Assembly: GCF_009909615.1 (NCBI RefSeq)
Contig: NZ_WWNE01000004.1
Span: 243,116 to 307,115, forward strand
Origin: Acidiluteibacter ferrifornacis
GTDB lineage: Bacteria; Bacteroidota; Bacteroidia; Flavobacteriales_E; Vicingaceae
Direction of reading: 5' to 3'
DNA: 64,000 nucleotides
How positions within the stretch are numbered: position 1 is the first letter of the stretch; the number at the start of each line of letters is the position of its first letter. Made by a program: the position numbers and the translations under genes. Shown here in pieces: positions 18,124 to 29,158 of this stretch. The notes below the pieces were generated by a model, which had not been told where the DNA came from, did no database searches, and saw nothing but the letters and a program-made list of their open reading frames with translations.

Positions 18124-18678
18124 CTATCCTATGCGGTCAGGGTTCTGACGAAGGAATGCGTCCCAACCCGAACCTCCACCTCCCGTTTTTTTAATTGGAT
18201 TTTTTGCTTGAAAATAGTGACAAACCGCTACAGCTAATGCATCTGTAGCATCTAAGAATTTGGGATCAATTTCATAAGGTACGTGATTTTTAAGCATTGC
18301 TGCTACTTGTTCTTTGGTGGCATCTCCTCTTCCAGTAATTGATTTCTTCACTTTTTTTGGTAAATACTCTTCAACAGGTATTTCTCGTGACAATGAAGCA
18401 GCAATGGCAACTCCTTGTGCACGACCTAACTTTAACATAGATTGGACATTTTTTCCAAAGAATTGGGCTTCGATGGCCATTTCATCGGGCTTAAATTCTT
18501 CTATAAGGTGAATGGTACGATCAAATATTCTTTTTAAACGTACTTGTTGATCTCCTAATTTAGTCAATTGAATAACGCCCATTGCAACTAGTGAAATGGT
18601 GTTATTTTTTATATGAATTATCCCATAGCCCATCACATTTGTACCAGGGTCTATCCCTAAAATAATCTTATCTTCCAC
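18124..18678 (-). CDS. ruvC: Crossover junction endodeoxyribonuclease RuvC
   Basis: RuvC cuts Holliday junctions bound by RuvAB. The RNase H-like fold shows IILGIDPGTNVMGYG with the first catalytic Asp, AIEAQFFGKNVQS with the catalytic Glu, and DATDALAVAVCH with the C-terminal Asp pair. I place the start at GTG 18676-18678, giving MEDKIILGIDPG and 184 residues, which matches the family. The only other upstream option is a TTG at 18708, adding ten residues that would overlap the divergent gene. There is no ATG. ruvA and ruvB are not nearby. Confidence 0.93.
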   Translation of the reverse strand: MEDKIILGIDPGTNVMGYGIIHIKNNTISLVAMGVIQLTKLGDQQVRLKRIFDRTIHLIEEFKPDEMAIEAQFFGKNVQSMLKLGRAQGVAIAASLSREIPVEEYLPKKVKKSITGRGDATKEQVAAMLKNHVPYEIDPKFLDATDALAVAVCHYFQAKNPIKKTGGGGSGWDAFLRQNPDRIG

Positions 18679-18683
18679 TATAT

Positions 18684-19646
18684 TTGTATTCGGTGTATCG
18701 ATTAACAAAGCTATATAAAATATGTTTGCCCTCTATTTTTCCTTTGGTCGGATTAACCATCGCATGCGTCATTTATTTTCAGCTATCTGAAAGATTGTCA
18801 GCAATTGACTTTAACAAGTTAGAAGTCTCCTCTATCAACCTATTCTTTATTCTTATTAGTATTATTTTAATGTTAGTAAATTGGTCTCTTGAGGCTTATA
18901 AATGGGGGGCTCTAGTGGATAGATTTCAATCGTTAAGTTTCTCTAAAAAACTAATATCGGTTTTAATGGGTTTATCAATCGGTTTTCTAACTCCAAATAG
19001 AATTGGTGATTATGCAGGTAGATTGAGATTTATCTCTCCTTCCAATCGAATGCAATCGATTCATGCTAGCTTCGTAGCTTCCGTATATCAAACCGCCGTT
19101 ACCTTGTTGGTTGGAGGGGTTGGTTTAGCCTATTGGTTGGATCAAGAAATTCTTTCTACCCATCAAGTAAGTTTAATCTATTTGATTTTACTAATAATAT
19201 CATTGGGTTTTGTACTACTTCTTTTTAGAATGAAATGGATAATTTCGCAAATAATTGGTCTTCGATTTCTATCCTATTTTGCTGATCGATTTAGATGGTT
19301 TCTATCAATTGAAAGAAAGGTACTTCAACGAGTTTTCTTTTTAGCATTACTGCGATACTGTGTTTTTATGCTTCAATATTATTTAATCATCATATCATTC
19401 CCTATCGAGTCTTCTTTTATATTGGTAATATCTTCAATTTCTACAATTTATTTGATAACTACAATTGTTCCTACTTCTACGGTTTCCGATATTATTTTAA
19501 GAGGTGCAATTAGTTTAGTGATTTTAGGAACCTTTATTGAATCAGAAGAGATTATTCTAGTAATAACTGCCTTAGTATGGTGTATAAATTTAGTATTACC
19601 TTCGTTAATCGGTACAACTCTCATCATATTTAATCGGGATAAATAA
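18684..19646 (+). CDS. Flippase-like integral membrane protein (LPG-synthase TM / UPF0104 type)
   Basis: About 320 residues with seven or eight membrane segments and the family-type signatures NWSLEAYKW (about 63) and GFLTPNRIGDYAGR (about 98-111), as in lysylphosphatidylglycerol-synthase transmembrane proteins and AglD-like flippases. No early in-frame ATG exists: candidate starts are TTG 18684, GTG 18693 and TTG 18726. The first two keep basic residues before the first helix. The stop overlaps the glycosyltransferase start as TAATG. A role in moving or positioning a lipid-linked sugar with that glycosyltransferase is inferred from coupling. Confidence 0.8.
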   Translation: MYSVYRLTKLYKICLPSIFPLVGLTIACVIYFQLSERLSAIDFNKLEVSSINLFFILISIILMLVNWSLEAYKWGALVDRFQSLSFSKKLISVLMGLSIGFLTPNRIGDYAGRLRFISPSNRMQSIHASFVASVYQTAVTLLVGGVGLAYWLDQEILSTHQVSLIYLILLIISLGFVLLLFRMKWIISQIIGLRFLSYFADRFRWFLSIERKVLQRVFFLALLRYCVFMLQYYLIIISFPIESSFILVISSISTIYLITTIVPTSTVSDIILRGAISLVILGTFIESEEIILVITALVWCINLVLPSLIGTTLIIFNRDK

Positions 19647-20752
19647 TGAGCGGAATCCTATTCTTTTATGTGATTCTTTTTTGGTATGTTTTCTATACCC
19701 TTAAAAACTATTTGGTTCTCAAGCAGGAGAACAATAAACACGATTCATTTATTAAACCAGAAATGGTTTCCGTCATTGTGCCATTTAGAAATGAAGCTCA
19801 TCACCTTCCGGAATTAATTAAGTCACTTCAAAATCAAACCCATTTAAACTTTGAAGTATTGCTCATTGATGATGATTCTACTGATCATACCTATAAATCA
19901 ATTGCTAAAACATTGGAATTGGACTCAAGATTTAAGTATTATCAATTATTAAATGGGAAGGGGAAAAAAGCGGCTTTAGAGTTTGGTGTTTCAAGGTCTA
20001 ATTCCTCAATCATTGTGACCACTGATGCAGACTGTACAGCACATGATAGTTGGCTTTATGAACTGACGGTACCTTTTGAAAATGAAAAAATACAACTTGT
20101 CGGTGCAACTGTAGGAATGAAATACAGTAATTGGTTTGAGAAACTTCAAGCGTTAGAATTTTCAAGTTTAATAGCTAGTTCAATAGCTGCTGCTCAAAAT
20201 AATAAGCCTATTATGTTAAATGCTGCAAATATGGCCTTCCGAAAGCAACTGTTTACTAAAGTCAATTCAAAAATGAAAGCATTGCCTTCTCCAAGTGGGG
20301 ATGATATATTTTTACTTCAATATTGCTTAAAGTATTATCCTGGAGGATTTTATTTTTTGAATAGTAAAGGTAGTTATGTAGAAACACAACCTGAACCAAC
20401 TTTCGCTCACTTTATCAATCAAAGACGTAGGTGGGCTTCAAAATCAAAATATTATGTGGATAACGAAATAAGGTTAGTATCTCTACTTGTATTTTTCACC
20501 AATGTATTCGTGGTGTATGGATTTGTTCAATTATTACTTGGGAAATATTTTCTAGCTTGGTTATTTCCTATTCTACTGAAAGGAGTTGTCGATTATTTAT
20601 TGCTAAAGAAATATTTACGTACTATAGAGCAAGTGGATCTATTAAACTATTTTGTAATCCTTGAAATTCTTCACCCTTTCTACATTATTTTTGTAGCCAT
20701 TAGTTCGCAGTTCGGACGATTTAGTTGGAAAAAAAGAACGTATCCTATTTGA
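19646..20752 (+). CDS. Family 2 glycosyltransferase, membrane-anchored
   Basis: The 368-residue protein starts with a membrane helix (about 1-17) and then a GT-A domain with VSVIVPFRNEAHHLPELI (about 41-58), LLIDDDSTDHT (about 73-83), VTTDADCTA (about 115-123, the DxD-type metal site), SGDDIFLL (about 207) and the QRRRWASK acceptor motif (about 252). Two or three membrane helices close the chain. It would transfer a sugar to a lipid or polymer at the inner membrane. It is coupled to the preceding flippase-like gene (TAATG) and the following permease gene (TGATG). Confidence 0.92.
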   Translation: MSGILFFYVILFWYVFYTLKNYLVLKQENNKHDSFIKPEMVSVIVPFRNEAHHLPELIKSLQNQTHLNFEVLLIDDDSTDHTYKSIAKTLELDSRFKYYQLLNGKGKKAALEFGVSRSNSSIIVTTDADCTAHDSWLYELTVPFENEKIQLVGATVGMKYSNWFEKLQALEFSSLIASSIAAAQNNKPIMLNAANMAFRKQLFTKVNSKMKALPSPSGDDIFLLQYCLKYYPGGFYFLNSKGSYVETQPEPTFAHFINQRRRWASKSKYYVDNEIRLVSLLVFFTNVFVVYGFVQLLLGKYFLAWLFPILLKGVVDYLLLKKYLRTIEQVDLLNYFVILEILHPFYIIFVAISSQFGRFSWKKRTYPI

Positions 20753-21888
20753 TGAAGGACCAGGAGTCGAAATCATTGCTTAAGTTATCAATCCACCGGT
20801 TGAGGAGAAATCCTATTGCGATGGCCGGCTTTACTATGATTTTAATATATTTAATGGTTGCCATAGCTGGGCCATTTATACGATTAGATAAAACTCCCAA
20901 GGCTAACGATCAGTATCTGGAATTGTCCATCAAAAGGCCTGGATTTAAAGTTCTATTTTTTCAAGTAGCAAATGAGGTGTCTGAGCAATCATTATGGAGT
21001 CAGTGGTTATACGGACGAGAGAAAACTTCCCAATCATTTCCTATTTATAGATATGAATTATTAACAGATTCAATTTTAGTAGAGCGATATACAGGAGACG
21101 ATGTCAATAATGGTGAACTCTTAGTCTATGCTTACAATGATTTAGTATCATCAAATCAATTAGAACTACATCCTTCTAATTTGCGGGAGCAAATAAAAAA
21201 GGAATTGATATCGAATACTACGTTCTGGTTAGGAACAGACCGATATGGACGTGATGTATTGAGTCGTTTAATGGCCGGCACATGGGTTTCCTTTACTGTA
21301 GGCGCAATTTCAATTCTAATTTCATTAATTATAGGAATTGTAGTTGGAGCTATTGCAGGTTATTATAGAGGTAGAGTCGATGACCTTTTAGTTTGGTTGA
21401 TAAATGTGGTTTGGAGTATTCCTACATTACTCTTAGTTATCGCTATTGCTTTGGCATTGGGTAAAGGATTTTGGCAAGTATTTGTTGCCGTAGGTTTAAC
21501 CATGTGGGTTGAAGTTGCTAGAGTAGTAAGAGGGCAGGTAATCAGTTTAAGAGAAAAGGAGTTTATTGAGGCTGGAAAGGCTTTGGGATATACCCATTCT
21601 AGGATTATTAAAAAGCATGTCTTACCTAATGTAATAGGACCAGTAATCGTGATTTCAGCTGCTAATTTTGCTTCTGCGATATTAGTGGAAGCCGGATTGA
21701 GTTTCCTAGGTTTGGGAGCCCAACCACCTCAAGCAACTTGGGGAAAAATGATAAGTGAACATAAAGGTTATGTCATTACTGGAGATGCTTATCTGGCAAT
21801 CCTACCTGGAGTTGCAATATTCTTTTTAGTATTCGCATTTGTTCTTTTGGGAAATGGCCTTCGCGATGCGCTTGATACTAAGGCCTAA
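20752..21888 (+). CDS. ABC transporter permease, OppC/DppC type
   Basis: The start ATG overlaps the glycosyltransferase stop codon in TGATG; a TTG at 20725 would give a less natural start. The product has 378 residues: a first helix (MAGFTMILIYLMVAIAGPFI), an external loop of about 110 residues, then the BPD_transp_1 core with WLGTDRYGRDVLSRL and EAGKALGYTHSRIIKKHVLPN, the EAA-type motif that contacts the ATPase. This layout is the OppC/DppC class of peptide importers. No partner permease, ATPase or binding protein is next to it, so it must assemble with subunits encoded elsewhere. Confidence 0.88.
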   Translation: MKDQESKSLLKLSIHRLRRNPIAMAGFTMILIYLMVAIAGPFIRLDKTPKANDQYLELSIKRPGFKVLFFQVANEVSEQSLWSQWLYGREKTSQSFPIYRYELLTDSILVERYTGDDVNNGELLVYAYNDLVSSNQLELHPSNLREQIKKELISNTTFWLGTDRYGRDVLSRLMAGTWVSFTVGAISILISLIIGIVVGAIAGYYRGRVDDLLVWLINVVWSIPTLLLVIAIALALGKGFWQVFVAVGLTMWVEVARVVRGQVISLREKEFIEAGKALGYTHSRIIKKHVLPNVIGPVIVISAANFASAILVEAGLSFLGLGAQPPQATWGKMISEHKGYVITGDAYLAILPGVAIFFLVFAFVLLGNGLRDALDTKA

Positions 21889-21890
21889 AC

Positions 21891-23285
21891 TTAGAAAATC
21901 AATAAGGCAGAAATGTAAATGATCAATCCCAATACCATCATCATTAGGGTGTATGGCAGAATCTCTTTGGCTTTTAATCCTGTAATTCCTAAAAGGGGTA
22001 TCGCCCAAAAAGGCTGTAACATATTGGTAATTTGATCTCCGTAAGCCAAAGCCAAAATACTTTTTGGAAGATCCACACCTAGTGAAAGTGCAGCCTGAAT
22101 AATTATTGGACCTTGTACCGCCCATTGTCCACCGCCACTAGGAACAAATACGTTTACTATACCTGCACTAATAAAAGTGAATATCGGAAAGGAGGTGGGG
22201 TTGGAGATGGAGATAAAAAACGAAGAGAATTGGTCGATCAATCCAGAGCTATTCATAATTCCCATAATGCCGAAGTACACAGGAAATTGAATGAGTATGG
22301 CTGCTGCACCACCAATGGCTTCGTCTATAGCTTTCAAGAATGAGCTGATTCCTTGATGAAAAAGCAAACACATTCCAAAAAGTAAAAAGTTGATGTAGTT
22401 CAAATTTATAAATCCCCAACTAGTTTCTGAGAAGTTTGAAATGGCACTGTAAATAGAATAGAAAATAAATATACAACCTATGAGCGTTGCAAATATTTTG
22501 GACTCGTCAAAACGAGCAGCTCCTTCTATTTTTTCTTTACTAATTTCTTCGTTCTTTTGAATTGCTATATCAGGAATCCTATTCTTCTTCGATTTCTTAC
22601 CAATGAAATACATCCCTATTGGAACAAGCAGCAACACACCGATAGAGGCATAGATATTCATGTCAGAAAATACAGTCTGACTAAAGCTAATTTGGTCTGG
22701 TAATGTTGAAAGTTGATTTGGCGAAAGAATGTCTTTCATTAATTCTTGGATATGCCCAACTTCTGCAACTTTGGTTAGAGAAGAACCTGAAAACCCGCCG
22801 TGCCATACCATCAAACCCACATAGCCTGCAGCACCAATCAGCGGGTAGTTAATTGAGATATTATTTTTAGTGGCGTATTCTCCAACTTTCCGAGCGAAGA
22901 TAGCGCCAAAGATGAGTGCAAAGCCCCAATTAAACAACGCCATTAAAGTGGTGAAAAACGTTACTAAAAGTGCAGCTTTTGCTGTAGTGTTGCAGTATTT
23001 TACAAAGAAATGAATGAATTGATCGAAAGGTTGACTAAGCGCTAAGGTGTGTCCTAAGACTAAAATGAGCATCATTTGAATGGCAAATACCAAAAGTCCG
23101 TTGTTCCAGAATCCGGATTCAAAAAATTTTAATAATTCTAGGCTATATTCAATCCTACTTGATTCAGCAGGGGTTGTAAATACAATGGCAATCAAATAGG
23201 TGATTATAAAAAGTAGAATTGCAATGGTGAAAGGTGCAGGTAAAAAATAATTGAAAAATCGGCTGTATTTTTCTGTAAAACGCAT
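21891..23285 (-). CDS. Short-chain fatty acid transporter (AtoE family)
   Basis: A 464-residue membrane protein with about 12 hydrophobic segments. Recognisable stretches are FNWGFALIFGAIFARKVG (about 118), GYVGLMVWHGGFSGSS (about 153), NVFVPSGGGQWAVQGPI (about 375) and GDQITNMLQPFWAIPLLGI (about 410), which are typical of the AtoE/TIGR00366 short-chain fatty acid carriers. It probably takes up acetate- to butyrate-size acids. It ends two bases from the convergent permease gene. The atoDAB catabolic genes are not present here. Confidence 0.9.
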   Translation of the reverse strand: MRFTEKYSRFFNYFLPAPFTIAILLFIITYLIAIVFTTPAESSRIEYSLELLKFFESGFWNNGLLVFAIQMMLILVLGHTLALSQPFDQFIHFFVKYCNTTAKAALLVTFFTTLMALFNWGFALIFGAIFARKVGEYATKNNISINYPLIGAAGYVGLMVWHGGFSGSSLTKVAEVGHIQELMKDILSPNQLSTLPDQISFSQTVFSDMNIYASIGVLLLVPIGMYFIGKKSKKNRIPDIAIQKNEEISKEKIEGAARFDESKIFATLIGCIFIFYSIYSAISNFSETSWGFINLNYINFLLFGMCLLFHQGISSFLKAIDEAIGGAAAILIQFPVYFGIMGIMNSSGLIDQFSSFFISISNPTSFPIFTFISAGIVNVFVPSGGGQWAVQGPIIIQAALSLGVDLPKSILALAYGDQITNMLQPFWAIPLLGITGLKAKEILPYTLMMMVLGLIIYISALLIF

Positions 23286-23312
23286 GTGAATTATTTTGAA
23301 TAAAGATAGTGA

Positions 23313-25376
<2,064 letters not shown>

Positions 25377-27278
25377 TTATGACTTTTGAAGAAAACCATT
25401 CTCATCCACCTCCAGTTCTTCATTGTCAATTAAGTATTGAGCAATTTTAATCACATCAACTTTTTTATACCGCTTAATTTTATCAGCTAAATGAGCAATA
25501 GATATTTTTTCTGATTGAATAATTTTAAATATTTCAGCAGTAATTTCTTTAGTCTGAAGCTCGCTTAGGTCCAATTTGTTTTGCTCCAAGCAAACATCAC
25601 AAACACCACAGCGATGAGATTTTTTTTCTCCAAAATAGGATAATAGCATCTGAGATCTGCATTCTGTGTGTGTGTTTATATAATGGATGACTGCTTTCAT
25701 CTTTTTAAAAGCATTCTCTTTTAATTTGGTGTAGTTCTCGTTTGAGATACGTAATCCCGCTTGTTCTAATCTTGGCATTGATAACGTTAATTGAGGCAAA
25801 CTACTCTGTTCGATATAGTCTATTACTTCTAATTGATGTAACTTTTTTAATACCTCAAATACTTTTTGAACTGGGGCTTTCACTTTTTTAGCGATATCAT
25901 ATTCATTGATTTTAGCATATCCATCAAAAAGCCCTTCATAGCTTCTTAGCAACATCCGAATAAACCCATCATAACTAATGTTGGATACTTGAAATTGATA
26001 CAAATCTTCCTTGGATAAGGAAATCATTATTTGAGAAGGGGAGTGAAATCCTTCAGATAAAATGAGGTATCCCTCTTTTTCTAGAAATTTTAAAGCGTGA
26101 TAAGCATCGCTAGGACTAAAATTAAATCGATGACTAAAGTTGATAATATCAAAGTGGACAGACATTCCTTCTCCCGAGCCTATCGGAATCTGCAAATAAT
26201 TTGCTAAGGCTTGATAGCAATTCTTAATAAATGGTATTTCAGGATAATTTTGGGCAATTCTTTTTTGGAGTTCATCCGTCATAGCTGGTCTTACTAGTAA
26301 AACAGCATAGGCTTTCTTTTCATCTCTACCCCCTCTGCCAGCCTCTTGAAAATAGGCTTCCAACGTTTCAGGTAAATCTAAATGCACTACAAATCGAACA
26401 TCAGGTTTATCGATTCCCATTCCAAAAGCATTAGTTGCCACAATTACTCTAGTTTGGTTTTGCATCCACTGTTCTTGCTTTACATTTCTTTCATGATGAC
26501 TCAAGCCTGCATGATAGTAATCAGAAGAATAGCCATTGCGCTGTAGGTATTGAGCAATCATTTGTGTCCTTTTTCTGCTATTGACGTATACTATTCCTGT
26601 TCCCTTTACTCCTTCCAGAACTTTCTTTAAACGACCGTATTGGTCTTCTTCCATCTGAACGATATAAGCTACATTTTTTCGTTCAAAGCTTTTTTGAATC
26701 AGGTGGTTAGATTTGAAGCCCAATTGTTTTTGGATATCTTCAACCACCTCAGGTGTAGCAGTTGCAGTTAAAGCTAAAACTGGAACATTAGGCAATAAAT
26801 CTCTTAATGCAGCAATTTTTAAATAAGATGGTCTAAAATCGTAACCCCATTGTGAGATGCAGTGGGCTTCATCAATGGCAATTAAATTAACCGTCATCTT
26901 CTTAACCCTCTCTTGAAATAATTCAGTTTCTAGACGCTCAGGGGAAACGTAAAGAAATTTATAATCGCCATAAACCATATTGTCCAAAGCGATGTCAATC
27001 TCTCTCTTACGCATTCCTGAAGTTAATGCTATGGCTTTGATTCCTCTGCTGTTCAAATTCTCCACTTGGTCTTTCATCAAGGCAATCAAAGGTGAAACTA
27101 CAATGCACAATCCTTCTTTATACAAGGCAGGCACTTGAAAGCAAATGGACTTTCCTCCACCCGTAGGCAATAACGCAAGCGTATCTTTTCCTTCTATAGC
27201 AGACAGAATAATGTCTTCTTGCTTTTCGCGGAAGCTATTATAACCCCAATATTTAAGAAGAATTTGATGGATGGTCAT
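25377..27278 (-). CDS. recQ: RecQ-family ATP-dependent DNA helicase
   Basis: The 633-residue protein has the superfamily 2 helicase motifs: FREKQEDII (motif 0), LPTGGGKS (Walker A), DEAHCISQWGYDFRPSY (DEAH box plus the RecQ aromatic-rich loop), LALTATAT (motif III), ATNAFGMGIDKPDVR (motif V) and QEAGRGGRD (motif VI). A RecQ-type zinc site (CRSQMLLSYFG...CGVCDVC) and a winged-helix region follow. The C-terminal HRDC domain of E. coli RecQ is missing; a short helical extension takes its place. This form is common in Bacteroidota, which often carry more than one RecQ. Confidence 0.94.
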   Translation of the reverse strand: MTIHQILLKYWGYNSFREKQEDIILSAIEGKDTLALLPTGGGKSICFQVPALYKEGLCIVVSPLIALMKDQVENLNSRGIKAIALTSGMRKREIDIALDNMVYGDYKFLYVSPERLETELFQERVKKMTVNLIAIDEAHCISQWGYDFRPSYLKIAALRDLLPNVPVLALTATATPEVVEDIQKQLGFKSNHLIQKSFERKNVAYIVQMEEDQYGRLKKVLEGVKGTGIVYVNSRKRTQMIAQYLQRNGYSSDYYHAGLSHHERNVKQEQWMQNQTRVIVATNAFGMGIDKPDVRFVVHLDLPETLEAYFQEAGRGGRDEKKAYAVLLVRPAMTDELQKRIAQNYPEIPFIKNCYQALANYLQIPIGSGEGMSVHFDIINFSHRFNFSPSDAYHALKFLEKEGYLILSEGFHSPSQIMISLSKEDLYQFQVSNISYDGFIRMLLRSYEGLFDGYAKINEYDIAKKVKAPVQKVFEVLKKLHQLEVIDYIEQSSLPQLTLSMPRLEQAGLRISNENYTKLKENAFKKMKAVIHYINTHTECRSQMLLSYFGEKKSHRCGVCDVCLEQNKLDLSELQTKEITAEIFKIIQSEKISIAHLADKIKRYKKVDVIKIAQYLIDNEELEVDENGFLQKS

Positions 27279-27347
27279 GTTTGAAAATTAGTGGAATATA
27301 AAACTAAAGTTTTAATTTAGAAGTCTCAAATCTTAAAACGAACTGAA

Positions 27348-28106
27348 ATGAAAAAAATGATTGGAATTTGCTTAGCTAGTTTAGTGACTTTGCTAAGTTT
27401 TGGTCAAAATGAAATGACAGAAGCTCAACTAAAAAGTATGATGAGCAGTATGATGGGAGATGTAAAATATAAGGACACTTATGTTTTTTCTAAATCCATC
27501 GTGTATTCCACTTCTGAAGTAACTACTTCGGGTGCAAAGAAGAATACAGGTAAAATGGAAATGCTTTTTTCTGAAAATGGAGAAGAGTTTGGAGTTGTTT
27601 TACAAGAAGAAAATGGCAAACCTGTGAAGGAAAAAATGACCATGCTGATGGATGTTAAAGGAGAGGCTATGATTACCTTGATGGAAGATAAGTCTGGGGA
27701 GCGATCTGGGGTGGCTATGAAGATGCCAAAAGATGGAGTAAATATGATGGGGATGGAAACATCTGAAAATGAAAACGGCTCCATAACCAAAACTTCTCAA
27801 ACAAAAGTGATTCAAGGTTATACATGCACAAAGTATGTTGGAAAGTCAAGTGATTCGAGCTCAGAATTTTGGGTAGCCAACGATTTAAAAATGAATTTTT
27901 CAGATGCTTTTCAGCAATTGTTTAAAACAAAGGATACTGGTTTTAACGATATGCCAGAAGGTACTATTATGGAAGCCACTTCAATAGATGAAGATGGGAA
28001 TAAGAGCATGTTAGAAGTGGTTGAAGTAAATCCTAATAAATCGACTAAGTTTTCACCAAAAGAATACAACGTGATGTCAATGGGTGATATGATGATGGGA
28101 GAGTAA
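27348..28106 (+). CDS. Secreted DUF4412-type protein
   Basis: A 252-residue protein with a signal peptide (about 1-19, SFG/Q). The mature chain is Met-rich (MMSSMMGD near the start, MGDMMMGE at the end) and has the DUF4412 pattern, including QGYTCTKYVGKS and EFWVANDLKM in the second half. The family fold resembles LolA/outer-membrane lipoprotein carrier-like sheets, but no function is established. It is single, with a strong terminator after it. Confidence 0.8.
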   Translation: MKKMIGICLASLVTLLSFGQNEMTEAQLKSMMSSMMGDVKYKDTYVFSKSIVYSTSEVTTSGAKKNTGKMEMLFSENGEEFGVVLQEENGKPVKEKMTMLMDVKGEAMITLMEDKSGERSGVAMKMPKDGVNMMGMETSENENGSITKTSQTKVIQGYTCTKYVGKSSDSSSEFWVANDLKMNFSDAFQQLFKTKDTGFNDMPEGTIMEATSIDEDGNKSMLEVVEVNPNKSTKFSPKEYNVMSMGDMMMGE

Positions 28107-28130
28107 ACGATAAATATAAAAGATAAGAAG

Positions 28131-28163
28131 AACGCCGTTCAATCAATTGAACGGCGTTTATTT
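28131..28163. terminator. Bidirectional terminator after the DUF4412 gene
   Basis: AACGCCGTTCAAT (28131-28143) pairs perfectly with ATTGAACGGCGTT (28146-28158), followed by TATTTTT. It serves the plus-strand DUF4412 gene and lies just beyond the stop of the convergent peptidase gene. Confidence 0.9.
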
Positions 28164-29087
28164 TTATAACTCTTTCATCAAAACACTATACATTTTATGC
28201 ATTGATAAGATATCATTTTTGTGCACTTTTTCATCAGGACTGTGAACCCCATCTTCAGGTGCTCCAATAAAGCACCAGTCTATGGGATAAGACGAGCGTT
28301 GCAAAGCATTTCCATCACTACCACCCGCACTTTCTACTTCCAATTGAAAATGAATATTTGTGTTTCTGGCGATTTTTAATATCCGATTGAGGTATTTTTT
28401 TCTAGGTAGTCCGGAATCTCTTAAAGAAATTGCGACTCCTTCTCCATGTTTTACCCCATCAGTTACCCAAGTAATATCTGAGATCAAGGCTTGCCTCACA
28501 TTGAAATTTTCATAAAGAAACTTTCCAAGATAGCCGACACTTCCTCCACCAGTTTCTTCCCAACAGCTAAATACTATGGCACCATTTTCTAATGTTTCTG
28601 CTACTTTTAAAGCATTCCAAACGCCTAATCGGTTATCTAGATAACAAGTCTCTATATATTCTTCAGACTCTCTAAAATTACATTTAAATGTCAGGTTGGT
28701 GCCTCTGTCAATCGTTCTATCAAAATCGCACCGAATTGTTTTTTCATCCTCGGTTTCTTCAATGATTAGCTTTGTCTCAATTTCACCTTGACTGTCGCTA
28801 CCAACTAAAATCGTGTCAGCGATTATTCGAGGACCACCAATTTTTATCAATTCGTTATCGTACCCTACTGTAAATCCGATAGAGTCGATGTGTGCATAGA
28901 TAGCTGTTTTAGGCTGACCAAATACTAAGATTAGACAATCTTGAAAATCTTCTCCTTCAATTATTTTTGGTTGAACTCTCCAATTTGATTGATTTTCTTT
29001 AATATAATTTAATAGAAATTCTTTCATTGGCGCTTCGTCACCTGAGGCTGCTCTTACAGAACACATTTCTTTTAGAAGTTGATACAT
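28164..29087 (-). CDS. M42/M20-type metallo-aminopeptidase
   Basis: The 307-residue protein has the di-zinc ligand set of this clan in order: AHID (about 64-67), YLDNRLG (about 149-155, bridging Asp), WEETGGG with the catalytic Glu pair (about 176), ISDITW (about 199) and GVHSPDE (about 283-289). It should trim N-terminal residues from peptides in the cytoplasm. It lies downstream of dnaN on the same strand but is separated by a terminator, so it is probably expressed separately. Confidence 0.88.
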   Translation of the reverse strand: MYQLLKEMCSVRAASGDEAPMKEFLLNYIKENQSNWRVQPKIIEGEDFQDCLILVFGQPKTAIYAHIDSIGFTVGYDNELIKIGGPRIIADTILVGSDSQGEIETKLIIEETEDEKTIRCDFDRTIDRGTNLTFKCNFRESEEYIETCYLDNRLGVWNALKVAETLENGAIVFSCWEETGGGSVGYLGKFLYENFNVRQALISDITWVTDGVKHGEGVAISLRDSGLPRKKYLNRILKIARNTNIHFQLEVESAGGSDGNALQRSSYPIDWCFIGAPEDGVHSPDEKVHKNDILSMHKMYSVLMKEL

Positions 29088-29103
29088 TTTTACAAAATAA
29101 AAA

Positions 29104-29139
29104 AGTCCCGAACTTTGAGTTAAACCTCAGAACGGGACT
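29104..29139 (-). terminator. Terminator of dnaN
   Basis: AGTCCCG (29104-29110) and CGGGACT (29133-29139) form the base of a hairpin with further pairing CTGAG/CTCAA inside. On the minus strand it is followed by a run of T, and it lies 20 bases after the dnaN stop. Confidence 0.8.
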
Positions 29140-29158
29140 ATTGTGAAAAAAAATATTC

